From Solimicrobium sp040544425 (GTDB taxonomy: Bacteria > Pseudomonadota > Gammaproteobacteria > Burkholderiales > Burkholderiaceae_D): a stretch of 64,000 nucleotides of DNA. The translations under genes were made by a program, and so were the position numbers. The DNA lies in NCBI GenBank assembly GCA_040544425.1, contig JBEONO010000007.1, positions 62,001 through 126,000 on the forward strand, written 5' to 3'. How positions within the stretch are numbered: position 1 is the stretch's first letter; each line of letters starts with the position of its first letter. The notes under the pieces were generated by a model. It made no database searches. It saw only the letters and a program-made list of their open reading frames with translations, and had not been told where the DNA came from. This document shows positions 1 through 8,480 of this stretch, in pieces.

Positions 1-539
1 GCCATGTGCGCGCGCATGGCGTTTTTCTTTACGAGCAGACCAGCAAGGTACTGGCATCAACCGTGCTCGGTCGCGGCTACTGGTTGATGACTCCGCTGCG
101 CACCGACGATGGCACCCTTATCTGGATCAACCGGGGCTTCATTCACTCTGAGGCAGGCTCTGCATCACAGCATTCAAATCCTTCCGTCGATGTCGAAGTA
201 ATCGGGCTGTTGCGGATCAGCGAGAGTGGCGGGGCGTTTTTGCATCACAACGATCCTGACCGGCAACGCTGGTATTCACGCGATATCAATGCCTTGACCG
301 CAGCACACCATCTGAATAATGTGGCGCCTTATTTTATCGATGCAGAGAACGGGGCCGCGTCTGTTCAATCGGGTACGACCTTGGATGACCCGGTTCCGGG
401 TTTGACCGTCATCGCGTTCAACAATAATCATTTGGTTTATAGTGTCACCTGGTTTGCGTTGGCTGCGATGGTAGCTGGTGCCTTCTACTACCTGGTGTCT
501 ACCGAATTGAAGCGACGTCGCGGCCTGATGCACTCATAG
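1..539 (+). CDS. SURF1 family cytochrome oxidase assembly protein (3' part only)
   Basis: The reading frame is open from the window edge, so the 5' end lies outside; a GTG at position 6 is internal to the family alignment, not a start. The visible ~178 residues show the SURF1 hallmarks: a GRGYW-LMTPLR block, then WINRGF, and a C-terminal transmembrane helix beginning NNHLVYSVTWFALA and ending in a basic tail. SURF1 is an inner-membrane protein that helps insert heme a into subunit I of aa3-type cytochrome oxidases (family knowledge). The next gene starts 10 bases after the stop, so it is probably cotranscribed with the redox-sensing kinase/regulator pair that follows. The missing N-terminus should hold the first membrane helix. 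Confidence 0.9.
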   Translation, partial: HVRAHGVFLYEQTSKVLASTVLGRGYWLMTPLRTDDGTLIWINRGFIHSEAGSASQHSNPSVDVEVIGLLRISESGGAFLHHNDPDRQRWYSRDINALTAAHHLNNVAPYFIDAENGAASVQSGTTLDDPVPGLTVIAFNNNHLVYSVTWFALAAMVAGAFYYLVSTELKRRRGLMHS

Positions 540-549
540 AAAGCGGATT

Positions 550-1890
550 ATGGAAAGCTTGTTCACCACTGCAAAAAAACAATGGGAACTGGTTGAAAAT
601 TTATACAGTATTGTTGGACGCAAAAATGCGTCGCATTTGATTCAGTTGCGCTGGATCGCTGTCATCGGCCAACTCAGTACCATTGCCATCGTCAATCTGG
701 TTTATAAAATCACCATTCCCACGCCAGTCATGTTGGGCATTGTAATTTTTTTGATCGCCTTTAATATCGCCAGCCAGTTGCGCTGGCATGAGACCGAAAA
801 GATCGCCAACAGCGAATTATTTTTGGCCCTGCTGGTCGATGTCGCGACCTTGACTTTTCAGTTGTATCTGAGCGGCGGCACGCAAAATCCGTTCGCCTTC
901 CTGTACCTGCTGCAAGTTTCAATCAGCGCCGTGCTGCTGGAAACCTGGGCCACATGGTTCATTATCGCCATTACCAGCGCCTGTCTGGCCGGCCTGTCGG
1001 TCTTTTCCGTTCCGCTGGAATTCCCGCATGATCAAAACGGCGTTGTGAATTTATATGCGCAGGGCATGATCATCTGTTTCGTATTGAATGCGGCTTTGCT
1101 GACCATTTTTATCACCCGTATCAACGGTAATCTGCGCGAAGGCGAGACGCAACTCGCTGATCTCAGACAACGCACGGTTGAAGAAGATCATATCGTGCGG
1201 ATGGGTTTGCTGGCCTCAGGCGCGGCGCACGAACTGGGCACGCCGCTCGCGACGTTGTCGGTGATTTTGGGCGACTGGCAGCACATGACGCAATTTAGTT
1301 CGGACCGGGAAATCAAGCTGGAAATGGATGAAATGCAAATGCAGCTGAACCGCTGCAAGAGCATCATCAGTGGCATCCTGCTCTCTGCGGGTGAAGTGCG
1401 CAGTGAATCGTCAACCAAGACTACGCTCGATACATTCTTGAACGAGCTCAGTACCGAATGGCGCAGCACCCACGCAATCAAGACGTTTGTTTTTGAAAAT
1501 CACATCGTTCAGGACATGTCCATCGCGCACGACGCGGCGTTAAAGCAGATGTTGTTCAATGTGCTGGATAACGCCTTTGAGGCATCCCCAGACTGGGTCA
1601 GGCTGGAAGCCAGCTGTGTGGCCGACCAGCTGGAACTGACGGTGACCGACAACGGGCCGGGATTTAATTCCTTGATGTTGTCCCAGTTCGGCAAACCCTA
1701 TCAATCCAGCAAGGAGCGTCCCGGGCGCGGGCTGGGACTGTTTTTTGTTGTGAATGTGGCGCGCAAGTTGGGCGGCACGGTGAAACCGGAAAATCGACAT
1801 CATGAAAATCAAAGCGGTGCAATTGTGCAGATGAAGCTTCCCCTAAGTGCCATTCAACTTTCCAGCGAGGATCCAAGTCATGTCAGTTGA
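550..1890 (+). CDS. regB: Redox-sensing membrane histidine kinase, RegB/PrrB type
   Basis: A 446-residue kinase with about six hydrophobic segments in the first ~200 residues. GGTQNPF at residues 109-115 matches the GGxxNPF ubiquinone-binding loop known from RegB. The phosphoacceptor His227 sits in AHELGTPLATL, the RegB/PrrB H-box. Cys269 (in NRCKS) lies 42 residues after the His, close to the 40-residue spacing of the redox-active Cys265 of Rhodobacter RegB. The catalytic domain follows: N-box DNAFEASP, G1 DNGPGF and G2 GRGLGLFF. RegB phosphorylates RegA in response to the redox state of the quinone pool (family knowledge). It lies between SURF1 and the cognate regulator, whose start codon overlaps this stop. 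The gene name rests on family membership; the signals it controls here are inferred. Confidence 0.9.
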   Translation: MESLFTTAKKQWELVENLYSIVGRKNASHLIQLRWIAVIGQLSTIAIVNLVYKITIPTPVMLGIVIFLIAFNIASQLRWHETEKIANSELFLALLVDVATLTFQLYLSGGTQNPFAFLYLLQVSISAVLLETWATWFIIAITSACLAGLSVFSVPLEFPHDQNGVVNLYAQGMIICFVLNAALLTIFITRINGNLREGETQLADLRQRTVEEDHIVRMGLLASGAAHELGTPLATLSVILGDWQHMTQFSSDREIKLEMDEMQMQLNRCKSIISGILLSAGEVRSESSTKTTLDTFLNELSTEWRSTHAIKTFVFENHIVQDMSIAHDAALKQMLFNVLDNAFEASPDWVRLEASCVADQLELTVTDNGPGFNSLMLSQFGKPYQSSKERPGRGLGLFFVVNVARKLGGTVKPENRHHENQSGAIVQMKLPLSAIQLSSEDPSHVS

Positions 1891-2416
1891 CCGGCTGCTC
1901 TTGATTGTCGAAGACGACGCCGCCTTGTCCCGCACTCTGTGTCGTTCATTTGAACGGCGCGGCTACCAGGTGATTGTGGCGGAGAACGAGGGACAGGTCA
2001 GGGCACTGCTGGCCTCGCATTCACCCGGGTTTGCTGTCGTTGATCTGCAATTGCAGGGCCAGAGTTCCGGCCTGCCTTGCGTGCAAATGCTGCATCAACA
2101 TGACTCGACCATGTCTATCGTGGTGCTGACCGGCTATGCCAGCATCAACACGGCAGTTGAGGCGATCAAATTGGGGGCCTGTCAGTACCTTGCAAAACCA
2201 TCCAATACCGACGACATTGAAGCAGCATTCAACCACGTTGCCGGAAGCAGCAAGATCGAACTGACCAACCGGCCGACTTCAATCAAGACCCTTGAATGGG
2301 AACGCATTCACGAAGTACTGGCAGCGAATAATTTCAATATCTCCGAAACGGCCCGCCAGCTCGGCATGCATCGCCGCACGCTGGCGCGCAAGCTGGACAA
2401 ACAGCGGATCAAATAA
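1880..2416 (+). CDS. regA: Response regulator, RegA/PrrA/ActR type
   Basis: A 178-residue regulator. An ATG at 1880 with GAGG upstream is preferred over the upstream ATG at 1847, which lies deep inside the kinase gene. The receiver domain has the acidic pocket Glu11-Asp12-Asp13, phosphoacceptor Asp55, Thr84 and Lys106. The C-terminal Fis-type helix-turn-helix (NNFNISETARQLGMHRRTLA) is the short DNA-binding tail typical of RegA/PrrA/ActR. It overlaps the kinase stop by 11 bases, implying translational coupling. The family activates respiratory and redox genes when phosphorylated; the targets here are not visible, though linkage to SURF1 suggests terminal oxidase control. Confidence 0.9.
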   Translation: MSVDRLLLIVEDDAALSRTLCRSFERRGYQVIVAENEGQVRALLASHSPGFAVVDLQLQGQSSGLPCVQMLHQHDSTMSIVVLTGYASINTAVEAIKLGACQYLAKPSNTDDIEAAFNHVAGSSKIELTNRPTSIKTLEWERIHEVLAANNFNISETARQLGMHRRTLARKLDKQRIK

Positions 2417-2720
2417 AAATCAGGCAACGTGTGGGCAGAAAAAAATGGAAAAACAATGAATGCGACCTTGGTTCAAAAAATCACCAATTGCAGTAGGTTC
2501 ACTGATGGCAAGGTTGGGATAAATGGATCAGGCTTGGATCAGGCGACATGTTCGGAAATAATCTAGGGCAATCGACGATTGGAATCCGAAGAAGCCGCCG
2601 GGACTGCAATCACGTTGAAACTCCCACGTGGCTGAATTTTTTGAACGAAAAGTAACAGCCCAAGCCTGTCTGATGCCTCGAAAAAATGACGTTCCATTTA
2701 TTTAAATTAAGGTGACCATG
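2417..2720. other. Intergenic region, no gene seen
   Basis: About 300 bases between the RegA-like regulator and the PAS protein. It is AT-rich towards its right end. I see no convincing reading frame, tRNA or strong hairpin. The last bases (AAGGTGA at 2709-2715) form the ribosome binding site of the next gene. Confidence 0.5.
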
Positions 2721-3371
2721 ATGCTGTTAAATAATGAATTGAATCTTGATATTGTTAACCAGTTGGTTGAAGTTTCCAACAGCGGAATTTTTTGGAAAAA
2801 TAGAGACGGAAAAATCCTTGGCTGTAACAAAATCATGCTGACTCAATTTGGAATCGAGAACCGTGATCAAATTGTAGGCAGGTCTGAATACGATTTTCTG
2901 TCGAAGGAAGAAATACAAAAAACCAAACAAATTGATCGACAGGTTTTGGAGGGCCAACCCTTCCAGGAAGAGTATCGGGTTGCACTCGACGATGATATAA
3001 AAAAAGTGTACCTGAAGTCTAAACTCCCTTTGTTCGATCAGAATGGGCAGGTCATTGGAATTATCTGCACGTCGGTTGATGTTACTGCAGACAGAGAACT
3101 TCAGCGGCTGGAGGCAGAATCCCAACGTCAAAAGCTCGAGCTCGAATATAAAGTTGCCTCAGTTGCGAGAAAAATCGCGCACGATATTAACTCACCTTTA
3201 GCAGTACTTAAAATGGTATTGTCTACTGCAGACGAGCTGTCTGATGTCAAACGCGACATGGTTGATAAGGCAATCAGTCGCATGATTGAGATCACGACCG
3301 GCTTGTTTAGTACTTATAAAAAACCGCCACCAAAATCCGTATCCGTTGAGGACGACCAGACTCCCGCATGA
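2721..3371 (+). CDS. PAS-HisKA protein lacking a kinase catalytic domain
   Basis: A 216-residue protein; ATG 2721 is preferred to ATG 2718 because of its better spacing from AAGGTGA. Residues ~10-120 form a PAS domain (FWKNRDGKILGCN, then DQNGQVIGIICTSVDVT), followed by a short coiled coil. A complete H-box has His154 in KIAHDINSPLAVLKM. The protein stops about 60 residues later, with no N, G1 or G2 box of an ATP-binding domain and no continuation in any frame before the convergent gene. It could be a phosphoacceptor or dimerisation partner for another kinase, or a truncated sensor kinase. Codon use is more AT-rich than in its neighbours, hinting at a different origin. No receiver gene is adjacent. 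Confidence 0.75.
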   Translation: MLLNNELNLDIVNQLVEVSNSGIFWKNRDGKILGCNKIMLTQFGIENRDQIVGRSEYDFLSKEEIQKTKQIDRQVLEGQPFQEEYRVALDDDIKKVYLKSKLPLFDQNGQVIGIICTSVDVTADRELQRLEAESQRQKLELEYKVASVARKIAHDINSPLAVLKMVLSTADELSDVKRDMVDKAISRMIEITTGLFSTYKKPPPKSVSVEDDQTPA

Positions 3372-3421
3372 TTAAGCTACTGAAGTAAGAGTGGCGGTCT
3401 GGGTCTGGACTTCTGGTTCCG

Positions 3422-4423
3422 TTATCCGTTGACGCTTTTCATGCCGATCTCAGGGTAACGTGCGCCGCTTGCAATACCAGGAGTGAAGATTGATTCTATT
3501 TCCGCCAAATCTTCTTTGCCAAGTTGTAAATCAAGCGCGCCCACGTTTTCTTCAAGGTAGCTGCGCCGCTTGGTACCCGGAATTGGAACGATATCATCGC
3601 CTTGAGCAAGCACCCAGGCTAATGCCAGCTGCCCTGCGGTACATCCCTTGCGCTTGGCGATTTCTTTTACCTTGTCTACCAGTTGCAAATTTTTGGCAAA
3701 GTTCTCGCCTTGAAAACGTGGGCTGTTGCGACGGTAGTCGTCTTGCGCAAACTGCTCCGGCCGGGTAATGGCTCCCGTTAAAAAACCTCTCCCGAGCGGA
3801 CTGTATGGAACGAAGCCGACGCCAAGCCTGCGGCAGGTCGCCAACACGTCGTGTTCAGGTTCGCGTGACCATAGTGAATATTCGCTTTGCAGCGCAGTAA
3901 TCGGATGGACCTTATGTGCACGTTCCAAGGTTTGTGCTGAGGCTTCTGATAAACCGATGTAATGAACCTTGCCCTGCTTCACCAGTTCTGCCAGCGCTCC
4001 GACCGTTTCTTCAATCGGTGTTTGCGGATCGACGCGATGCTGGTAGTACAGATCGATGGCTTCCACACCGAGGCGTTTTAAACTGCCTTCAATTGAATGC
4101 TTGATGTAATCCGGGCTGCCATTGATGCCGCGTGCCTGAGGATTGCTGTTGTCTCGCACAATGCCAAATTTGGTGGCGATAAATACTTGATCACGCTTAC
4201 CCTTAATCGCCCTGCCCACCAGCTCCTCGTTAGTGTGTGGTCCGTACATGTCGGCTGTATCGAGAAGTGTAATGCCCAGTTCCAACGCGCGGTGGATTGT
4301 GGCGATAGACTCGGTCTCGTCTCGACCCGCATAAAAATCGCTCATGCCCATGCAGCCAAGGCCGATTGCTGAAACCAGGGGGCCGTTAATGCCCAATTTT
4401 CGTTTGCTGATGTTTGTGCTCAT
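3422..4423 (-). CDS. Aldo/keto reductase
   Basis: A 333-residue NADPH-dependent oxidoreductase of the aldo/keto reductase superfamily. The catalytic tetrad is visible as Asp55, Tyr60, Lys85 and His129 (LLDTADMY, FIATKFG, YYQHRVD). The strand-1 motif IGLGCMGMSDFY is typical of the YakC/plant auxin-induced-like branch of bacterial aldo/keto reductases. The C-terminal cofactor region reads IPIPGTKR-type (VPIPGTKRRSYLEENV). The family reduces small aldehydes and ketones in the cytoplasm; the substrate is unknown. It is a lone gene, convergent with the PAS protein, and upstream of it lie ~390 bases without a gene. Confidence 0.92.
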   Translation of the reverse strand: MSTNISKRKLGINGPLVSAIGLGCMGMSDFYAGRDETESIATIHRALELGITLLDTADMYGPHTNEELVGRAIKGKRDQVFIATKFGIVRDNSNPQARGINGSPDYIKHSIEGSLKRLGVEAIDLYYQHRVDPQTPIEETVGALAELVKQGKVHYIGLSEASAQTLERAHKVHPITALQSEYSLWSREPEHDVLATCRRLGVGFVPYSPLGRGFLTGAITRPEQFAQDDYRRNSPRFQGENFAKNLQLVDKVKEIAKRKGCTAGQLALAWVLAQGDDIVPIPGTKRRSYLEENVGALDLQLGKEDLAEIESIFTPGIASGARYPEIGMKSVNG

Positions 4424-4781
4424 TTAACAGGTCCTTTTCGTATAAGTTCAGGGTGGGGCTGCGACGCAGCCAACAGTGCGTGCGGTGCGCCGCCAGAATC
4501 GAAAACAATTATGCTGCTAAACCGAACTATTGGTAATACTGTAACGGACAGAATATTGACACAACTCAATCCGGATTGCTGAATGTGGTTTGTGAAACCA
4601 TGAACGAGTTGGAATATGTGTACGTTTCACAAAAATGAGAAGTCAAATTTGTGTCATTGCCACTCGCCACTGACGGTCTATTCGCGATTGGCTAATTGAT
4701 TGTGGAGGCTGAATTGGTCGATCGATTTAATAATGCAGATAGCGTTGAATAAGGGGGAATTTCAGGATGGCACATAAAACA
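4424..4781. other. Intergenic region, no gene seen
   Basis: About 360 bases upstream of the aldo/keto reductase and downstream of the tRNA-Ser terminator. It should hold the reductase promoter on the minus strand. No reading frame, repeat or RNA gene could be supported. Confidence 0.45.
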
Positions 4782-4804
4782 AAGGCCTCCACGTGGGAGG
4801 CCTT
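4782..4804 (-). terminator. Rho-independent terminator of tRNA-Ser
   Basis: A perfect 9-base inverted repeat, AAGGCCTCC (4782-4790) with GGAGGCCTT (4796-4804), lies just downstream of the tRNA. On the minus strand it is followed by a T-rich stretch (TTTGTTTT). Confidence 0.8.
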
Positions 4805-4812
4805 ATAAACAC

Positions 4813-4903
4813 TGGCGGAGAAAGGGGGATTCGAACCCCCGGTAGGCTATGAACCTACACACGCTTTCCAGGCGTGCGACTTAAACCACTCATCCATCTC
4901 TCC
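4813..4903 (-). tRNA. tRNA-Ser (anticodon GGA)
   Basis: A class II tRNA of 91 bases read on the minus strand. The acceptor stem pairs GGAGAGA with TTTCTCC (one G-U), followed by discriminator G and an encoded CCA. The anticodon loop CTGGAAA gives GGA. The long variable arm (GTGTAGGTTCATAGCCTAC region) and the T-loop TTCGAAT are present. It reads UCC/UCU serine codons. Confidence 0.95.
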
Positions 4904-5078
4904 TGATTCGTTCGCAGCATATTAACCACATGCTTAGCGAAGCCAGCGATTATAGCAAATGATTGCCTGTTGATCACGGTTTATTTTATTGTCTTTTGTT
5001 AAACGTGATCCTGCGTCATTAAAGTTTCCCCTCAATCGGCCGTTAACAAGTTAAACCAGCATTCGTGGGAGAATCGTG

Positions 5079-5282
5079 ATGGATACAACAGCAATTGCAA
5101 GCAGTTCACAAAATAACATTTCAGATGCTGGTGTGAGCCAGACAGTCGCGATTGATGTATTGAAGAAAGCGATCAATATTGACAAGGCCAACGCTGCGAC
5201 CTTGCTTCAATCGGTTGCTCAGACGCCAGATGTTCCCAATTTGCCAGCTCACCTCGGAAATAACGTCAATACCACTGCATAG
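5079..5282 (+). CDS. YjfB-like putative motility protein
   Basis: A 67-residue protein. ATG 5079 is preferred over GTG 5076 because GGGAGA lies 6 bases upstream. The sequence follows the YjfB family pattern: an N-terminal Ser/Ala stretch, a central VLKKAINIDKANAATLL segment and a terminal LGNNVNTTA. The family is annotated as putative motility protein from genomic association only; its function is not known. No flagellar gene lies in this window, so it is an orphan copy. A strong terminator follows 22 bases after the stop. Confidence 0.8.
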   Translation: MDTTAIASSSQNNISDAGVSQTVAIDVLKKAINIDKANAATLLQSVAQTPDVPNLPAHLGNNVNTTA

Positions 5283-5304
5283 GACTATCGTTCTTTGCAG
5301 AAGT

Positions 5305-5349
5305 AAAAAAGCGCCATAGCGGATTCAATCGCTATGGCGCTTTTTATTT
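5305..5349. terminator. Bidirectional terminator between convergent genes
   Basis: An 11-base perfect stem, GCGCCATAGCG (5311-5321) with CGCTATGGCGC (5330-5340), is flanked by six A on the left and five T on the right. It can therefore terminate both the YjfB-like gene and the minus-strand glycine-zipper gene. Confidence 0.9.
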
Positions 5350-5358
5350 TTCGCTTGG

Positions 5359-6051
5359 TTATTGGTCGCGCGGAACAAGTTGGCCGTTATTGATCTGTAC
5401 CGCATCGCCTGGGCGCCAGCGCTGTTCTTTCAGGATGAAGCGCTGTCTGCTGCCATTTTCCATGACTACGATGACTTCATACGCCGTGCTGGTTCTGGTG
5501 TTTTTCTCGACCGAGTTGCCAGCGAAGCCACCGCCGACTGCGCCGGCAATAGTAGCCAGGGTTTTACCGTTGCCGCCGCCGACTTGATGTCCCAAGACGC
5601 CACCTAATATTGCGCCGGTTGCTGCGCCTAACCCGCTGGTTGGTGCCTGTTGCTCAATCACGCGCGCAGATTCAACTACGCCGCAGGTTGGGCAAGGTGG
5701 TGGCGGAGGTGGTGGTGGCGGTGTAACTGGAACATTATTTTGCTCCTGTGCAGGCTTTGGGGCATAGTTGCTTGCAACGGTCGGCGCTTTTCTTACTGCG
5801 GGCTTTTTGGCTGGGACCGTGGCGGCAACTGGGGCAGGCTCTTCAGCCGCAGGCTTGGCTGCCGGTTCAGATGCAGGTTCCGGCGCTGTCACTTCGGCAA
5901 CAGCTGCCGCGGGTGTGGTTTCAGATGTCTTGCTGAAATTTGGTAACAGGCCAGTCATCGCGGCGATTCCTGCGGCACTGGCCAGGATTACGGCGACTGC
6001 TGCAGTAGCAAGCAGCGGGTGAAGTTTAAATTTATTTGTTTCGGTATCCAT
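5359..6051 (-). CDS. Glycine-zipper (17 kDa antigen/SlyB-like) envelope protein
   Basis: A 230-residue protein with one N-terminal membrane helix (about residues 12-32), no lipobox, then a long Ala/Pro/Glu/Lys-rich linker and a run of nine prolines before CPTCG. The C-terminal half holds a glycine-zipper 2TM domain (GAATGAILGGVLGHQVGGG, then IAGAVGGGFAGN) followed by a beta-rich tail (YEVIVVMENGSRQRF, GDAVQI). This domain is typical of outer-membrane or periplasmic structural proteins. The Pro/Ala linker probably spans the periplasm from an inner-membrane anchor (inference). It is convergent with the YjfB-like gene and shares its terminator. Confidence 0.85.
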   Translation of the reverse strand: MDTETNKFKLHPLLATAAVAVILASAAGIAAMTGLLPNFSKTSETTPAAAVAEVTAPEPASEPAAKPAAEEPAPVAATVPAKKPAVRKAPTVASNYAPKPAQEQNNVPVTPPPPPPPPPCPTCGVVESARVIEQQAPTSGLGAATGAILGGVLGHQVGGGNGKTLATIAGAVGGGFAGNSVEKNTRTSTAYEVIVVMENGSRQRFILKEQRWRPGDAVQINNGQLVPRDQ

Positions 6052-6165
6052 GCCAGTAGTCCATTGAATTAGTGATGAGGTTTTGGAGGGAGTCGCTTCA
6101 AAACGCGAATAATAAATGTTTAACCTGTAAGATGTTGTAATTAATTGTAGCGACAGACAAAAAAC

Positions 6166-7155
6166 ATGAATTATCCAGGATCAAAAAGTCCCCAGGAATT
6201 GAACCCGCCGAGTTATCCCACGGCTCGTTTCATTAAAGAAATTGGGCGCGGTGTAAAGGGTGCACGAAGTTTATCCTGTTCTGACGCGCAGGAATTATTT
6301 GGCGCAATTATTGCTGGCCAGGTCAGCGATTTGGAATTGGGCGCGATCTTAATTGCCATGCGTGTCAAGGGTGAGTCGGTCGATGAAATAGCGGGATTTT
6401 TGCAGGCTGCCGAATCTTCGTTTCCATTATTGCAGGCCCCGCAATCGGCCTGCATGCCAATTGTTATTCCGAGTTATAACGGCGCCAGACGTGCTGCAAA
6501 TCTGACTCCGTTGCTGGCAATGTTGTTGGCACAGGCAGGCGCATCAGTGCTGGTGCACGGGGTGGTGCACGATGCTGGTCGGGTAACCAGTGCGGAGATA
6601 TTTCAAGAACTTGGCTTGCCGGTCAGTGCCAATCAATACGAGGCTACCCAGCAATGGCAACTCGGTCGACCAGTTTTTATGCCTGTCCAACATTTGGCAC
6701 CGCGCCTTGAGCAATTATTGGCCTTACGAAAAATATTGGGCTTGCGTAACTCCACGCATACTCTGGTAAAAATCATGCAGCCGTTTGCCCAACCGGCATT
6801 GCGCTTAACTTCCTACACCCATCCTGAATATGCAGCCATGCTGACCGAGTACTTTAGTACTGTCGCAGATCCGCAGCGCGGCGATGTTTTGTTGATGCGC
6901 GCTACGGAAGGTGAGACGGTTGCAAATACCAAGAAGGTGCAGCAGATTGATTGGTTCCATGACCGGAAACAAACAACTCTGGTTGAAGCGCAGGCTGGCA
7001 CTGATCTGGTCTTGCCGATTCCACCCGATGCGCATGGTACTGCGCAGTGGATTAAACAGGTATTGGCTGGCATCGAGCCAGTTCCGGAAAATATCGCCAC
7101 CCAGGTCAGGTATTGTTTAAATGTGGCACGGTCAGAACAAGGTGAACTGAATTGA
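6166..7155 (+). CDS. ybiB: YbiB, TrpD2-family nucleic-acid-binding protein
   Basis: A 329-residue homologue of anthranilate phosphoribosyltransferase that belongs to the YbiB/TrpD2 branch. The N-terminal helical domain (FIKEIGRGVKGARSLSCSDA, LGAILIAMRVKGES) matches TrpD, but the phosphoribosyl-binding loop of true TrpD is replaced by YNGARRAANLTPLLA. The E. coli protein lacks TrpD activity and binds DNA and RNA (family knowledge). The stop codon overlaps the start of the next gene, so the two form an operon. Confidence 0.85.
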   Translation: MNYPGSKSPQELNPPSYPTARFIKEIGRGVKGARSLSCSDAQELFGAIIAGQVSDLELGAILIAMRVKGESVDEIAGFLQAAESSFPLLQAPQSACMPIVIPSYNGARRAANLTPLLAMLLAQAGASVLVHGVVHDAGRVTSAEIFQELGLPVSANQYEATQQWQLGRPVFMPVQHLAPRLEQLLALRKILGLRNSTHTLVKIMQPFAQPALRLTSYTHPEYAAMLTEYFSTVADPQRGDVLLMRATEGETVANTKKVQQIDWFHDRKQTTLVEAQAGTDLVLPIPPDAHGTAQWIKQVLAGIEPVPENIATQVRYCLNVARSEQGELN

Positions 7156-8348
7156 CAAAGCAATTTGATGTGGCGGTAATCGGTGCAGGTGCGGCCGGGA
7201 TGATGTGTGCAGCAACCGCAGGACAGCACGGAAGAAGTGTGGTGTTGATCGATCATGCCAGCGTGCTGGCGGAGAAAATTCGTATCTCTGGTGGCGGCCG
7301 CTGTAATTTCACCAACCTGCATGCCGGTCCGCAAAACTTCTTGTCTGAAAATCCGCACTTTTGTAAAAGCGCTCTCGCAAGATATACGCCACAAGACTTT
7401 CTGGAATTGATGAAGCGGTATCGTATTGCCTATCACGAAAAACATAAAGGCCAATTGTTTTGCGATGACTCGGCGGACCAGATCATACAAATGCTGAAAG
7501 AAGAATGTCACAAGGGCGGCGTAGAAGTTCGCATGCCTTGCAAGATTCAACAACTCACGAAATTGGAGGAGTGTTTTCTGCTGCAAACTGATCAAGGTGA
7601 GCTTCGGGTTACGAGTGTGGTGATTGCGACGGGAGGTTTATCCATTCCCAAAATTGGCGCAACCGATTTTGCGTATCGGATCGCAAAACAGTTTGATATT
7701 CCCGTCATTGCGCCCACCCCAGCCCTGGTGCCGCTTACCTTTGATCCGACCAGTTGGCAAAGCTTCGTGCCCTTGGCCGGTCTTTCGTTGGAAGTTGAGA
7801 TCGAGACTGGAATCAAGAAACAGCGCGGCCACTTTCGCGAAGACCTGCTGTTCACGCATCGGGGATTATCTGGGCCGGCGGTACTGCAGATTTCCAGTTA
7901 TTGGCAGGACGGTGCTGAGATCCGCATTAATTTATTGCCCGACGTCGACCTCGCCGAACGATTGATTCATGAAAAATCGACCACCCGTAAAAATCTCGGA
8001 AATGTCCTGGCTTTGTATTTGCCGCAGCGTCTGGCCGAAGGTTGGTTGCAGGTCGGTGGCTATCAGGCTGATCAGCGCATTGCTGATATGCAGGACAAAA
8101 CTCTGCGTTCCCTGGGCGAGTCGATCAACAACTGGAAAATCACCCCGAATGGTTCCGAAGGATACCGGAAGGCTGAAGTCACGCGGGGTGGAATCGATAC
8201 TAAAGCATTGTCCCAACAATCGATGATGGTCACCAAAGTGCCCAATCTGTATTTCATTGGTGAATCAGTCGACGTTACAGGTTGGCTGGGTGGCTACAAC
8301 TTTCAGTGGGCCTGGGCGTCTGGCGTGGCTGCGGGTCAATCCGTCTGA
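7152..8348 (+). CDS. BaiN/RdsA-family NAD(P)/FAD-dependent oxidoreductase
   Basis: A 398-residue flavoprotein of the HI0933/YhiN family. The dinucleotide-binding motif VIGAGAAGMMCA is at residues 8-19, ISGGGRCNFTN follows in the family-specific region, and the C-terminus has GESVDVTGWLGGYNFQWA for FAD contact. The start must be the TTG at 7152: an in-frame stop lies three codons upstream, AAGGTGA at 7139-7145 is correctly spaced, and the Rossmann motif begins eight residues later. TTG overlaps the ybiB stop (TTGA), so translation is probably coupled. The substrate is unknown in most family members. Confidence 0.9.
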   Translation: MTKQFDVAVIGAGAAGMMCAATAGQHGRSVVLIDHASVLAEKIRISGGGRCNFTNLHAGPQNFLSENPHFCKSALARYTPQDFLELMKRYRIAYHEKHKGQLFCDDSADQIIQMLKEECHKGGVEVRMPCKIQQLTKLEECFLLQTDQGELRVTSVVIATGGLSIPKIGATDFAYRIAKQFDIPVIAPTPALVPLTFDPTSWQSFVPLAGLSLEVEIETGIKKQRGHFREDLLFTHRGLSGPAVLQISSYWQDGAEIRINLLPDVDLAERLIHEKSTTRKNLGNVLALYLPQRLAEGWLQVGGYQADQRIADMQDKTLRSLGESINNWKITPNGSEGYRKAEVTRGGIDTKALSQQSMMVTKVPNLYFIGESVDVTGWLGGYNFQWAWASGVAAGQSV

Positions 8349-8480
8349 AAGTGCTGGTTGGTGATGGTGGATTTGATAAGTTTTGTGGGATTTTCACAGA
8401 AAAGATCTGTAAAGTTCTTCCATTGCTAAAACAAGTCTGCTAGAATCGTCGTCTTCCCCATATTTTTGGTTTGAGCTTAC

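Noticed and set aside
4781..5349. CRISPR-like or integron repeats near tRNA-Ser
   Set aside because: The two strong inverted repeats are simple terminators with different sequences; there is no array, and no integrase gene flanks the tRNA.
5650..5946. Plus-strand Cys/Arg/Trp-rich frame
   Set aside because: It mirrors the Pro/Ala linker of the glycine-zipper gene on the minus strand and has no independent support.
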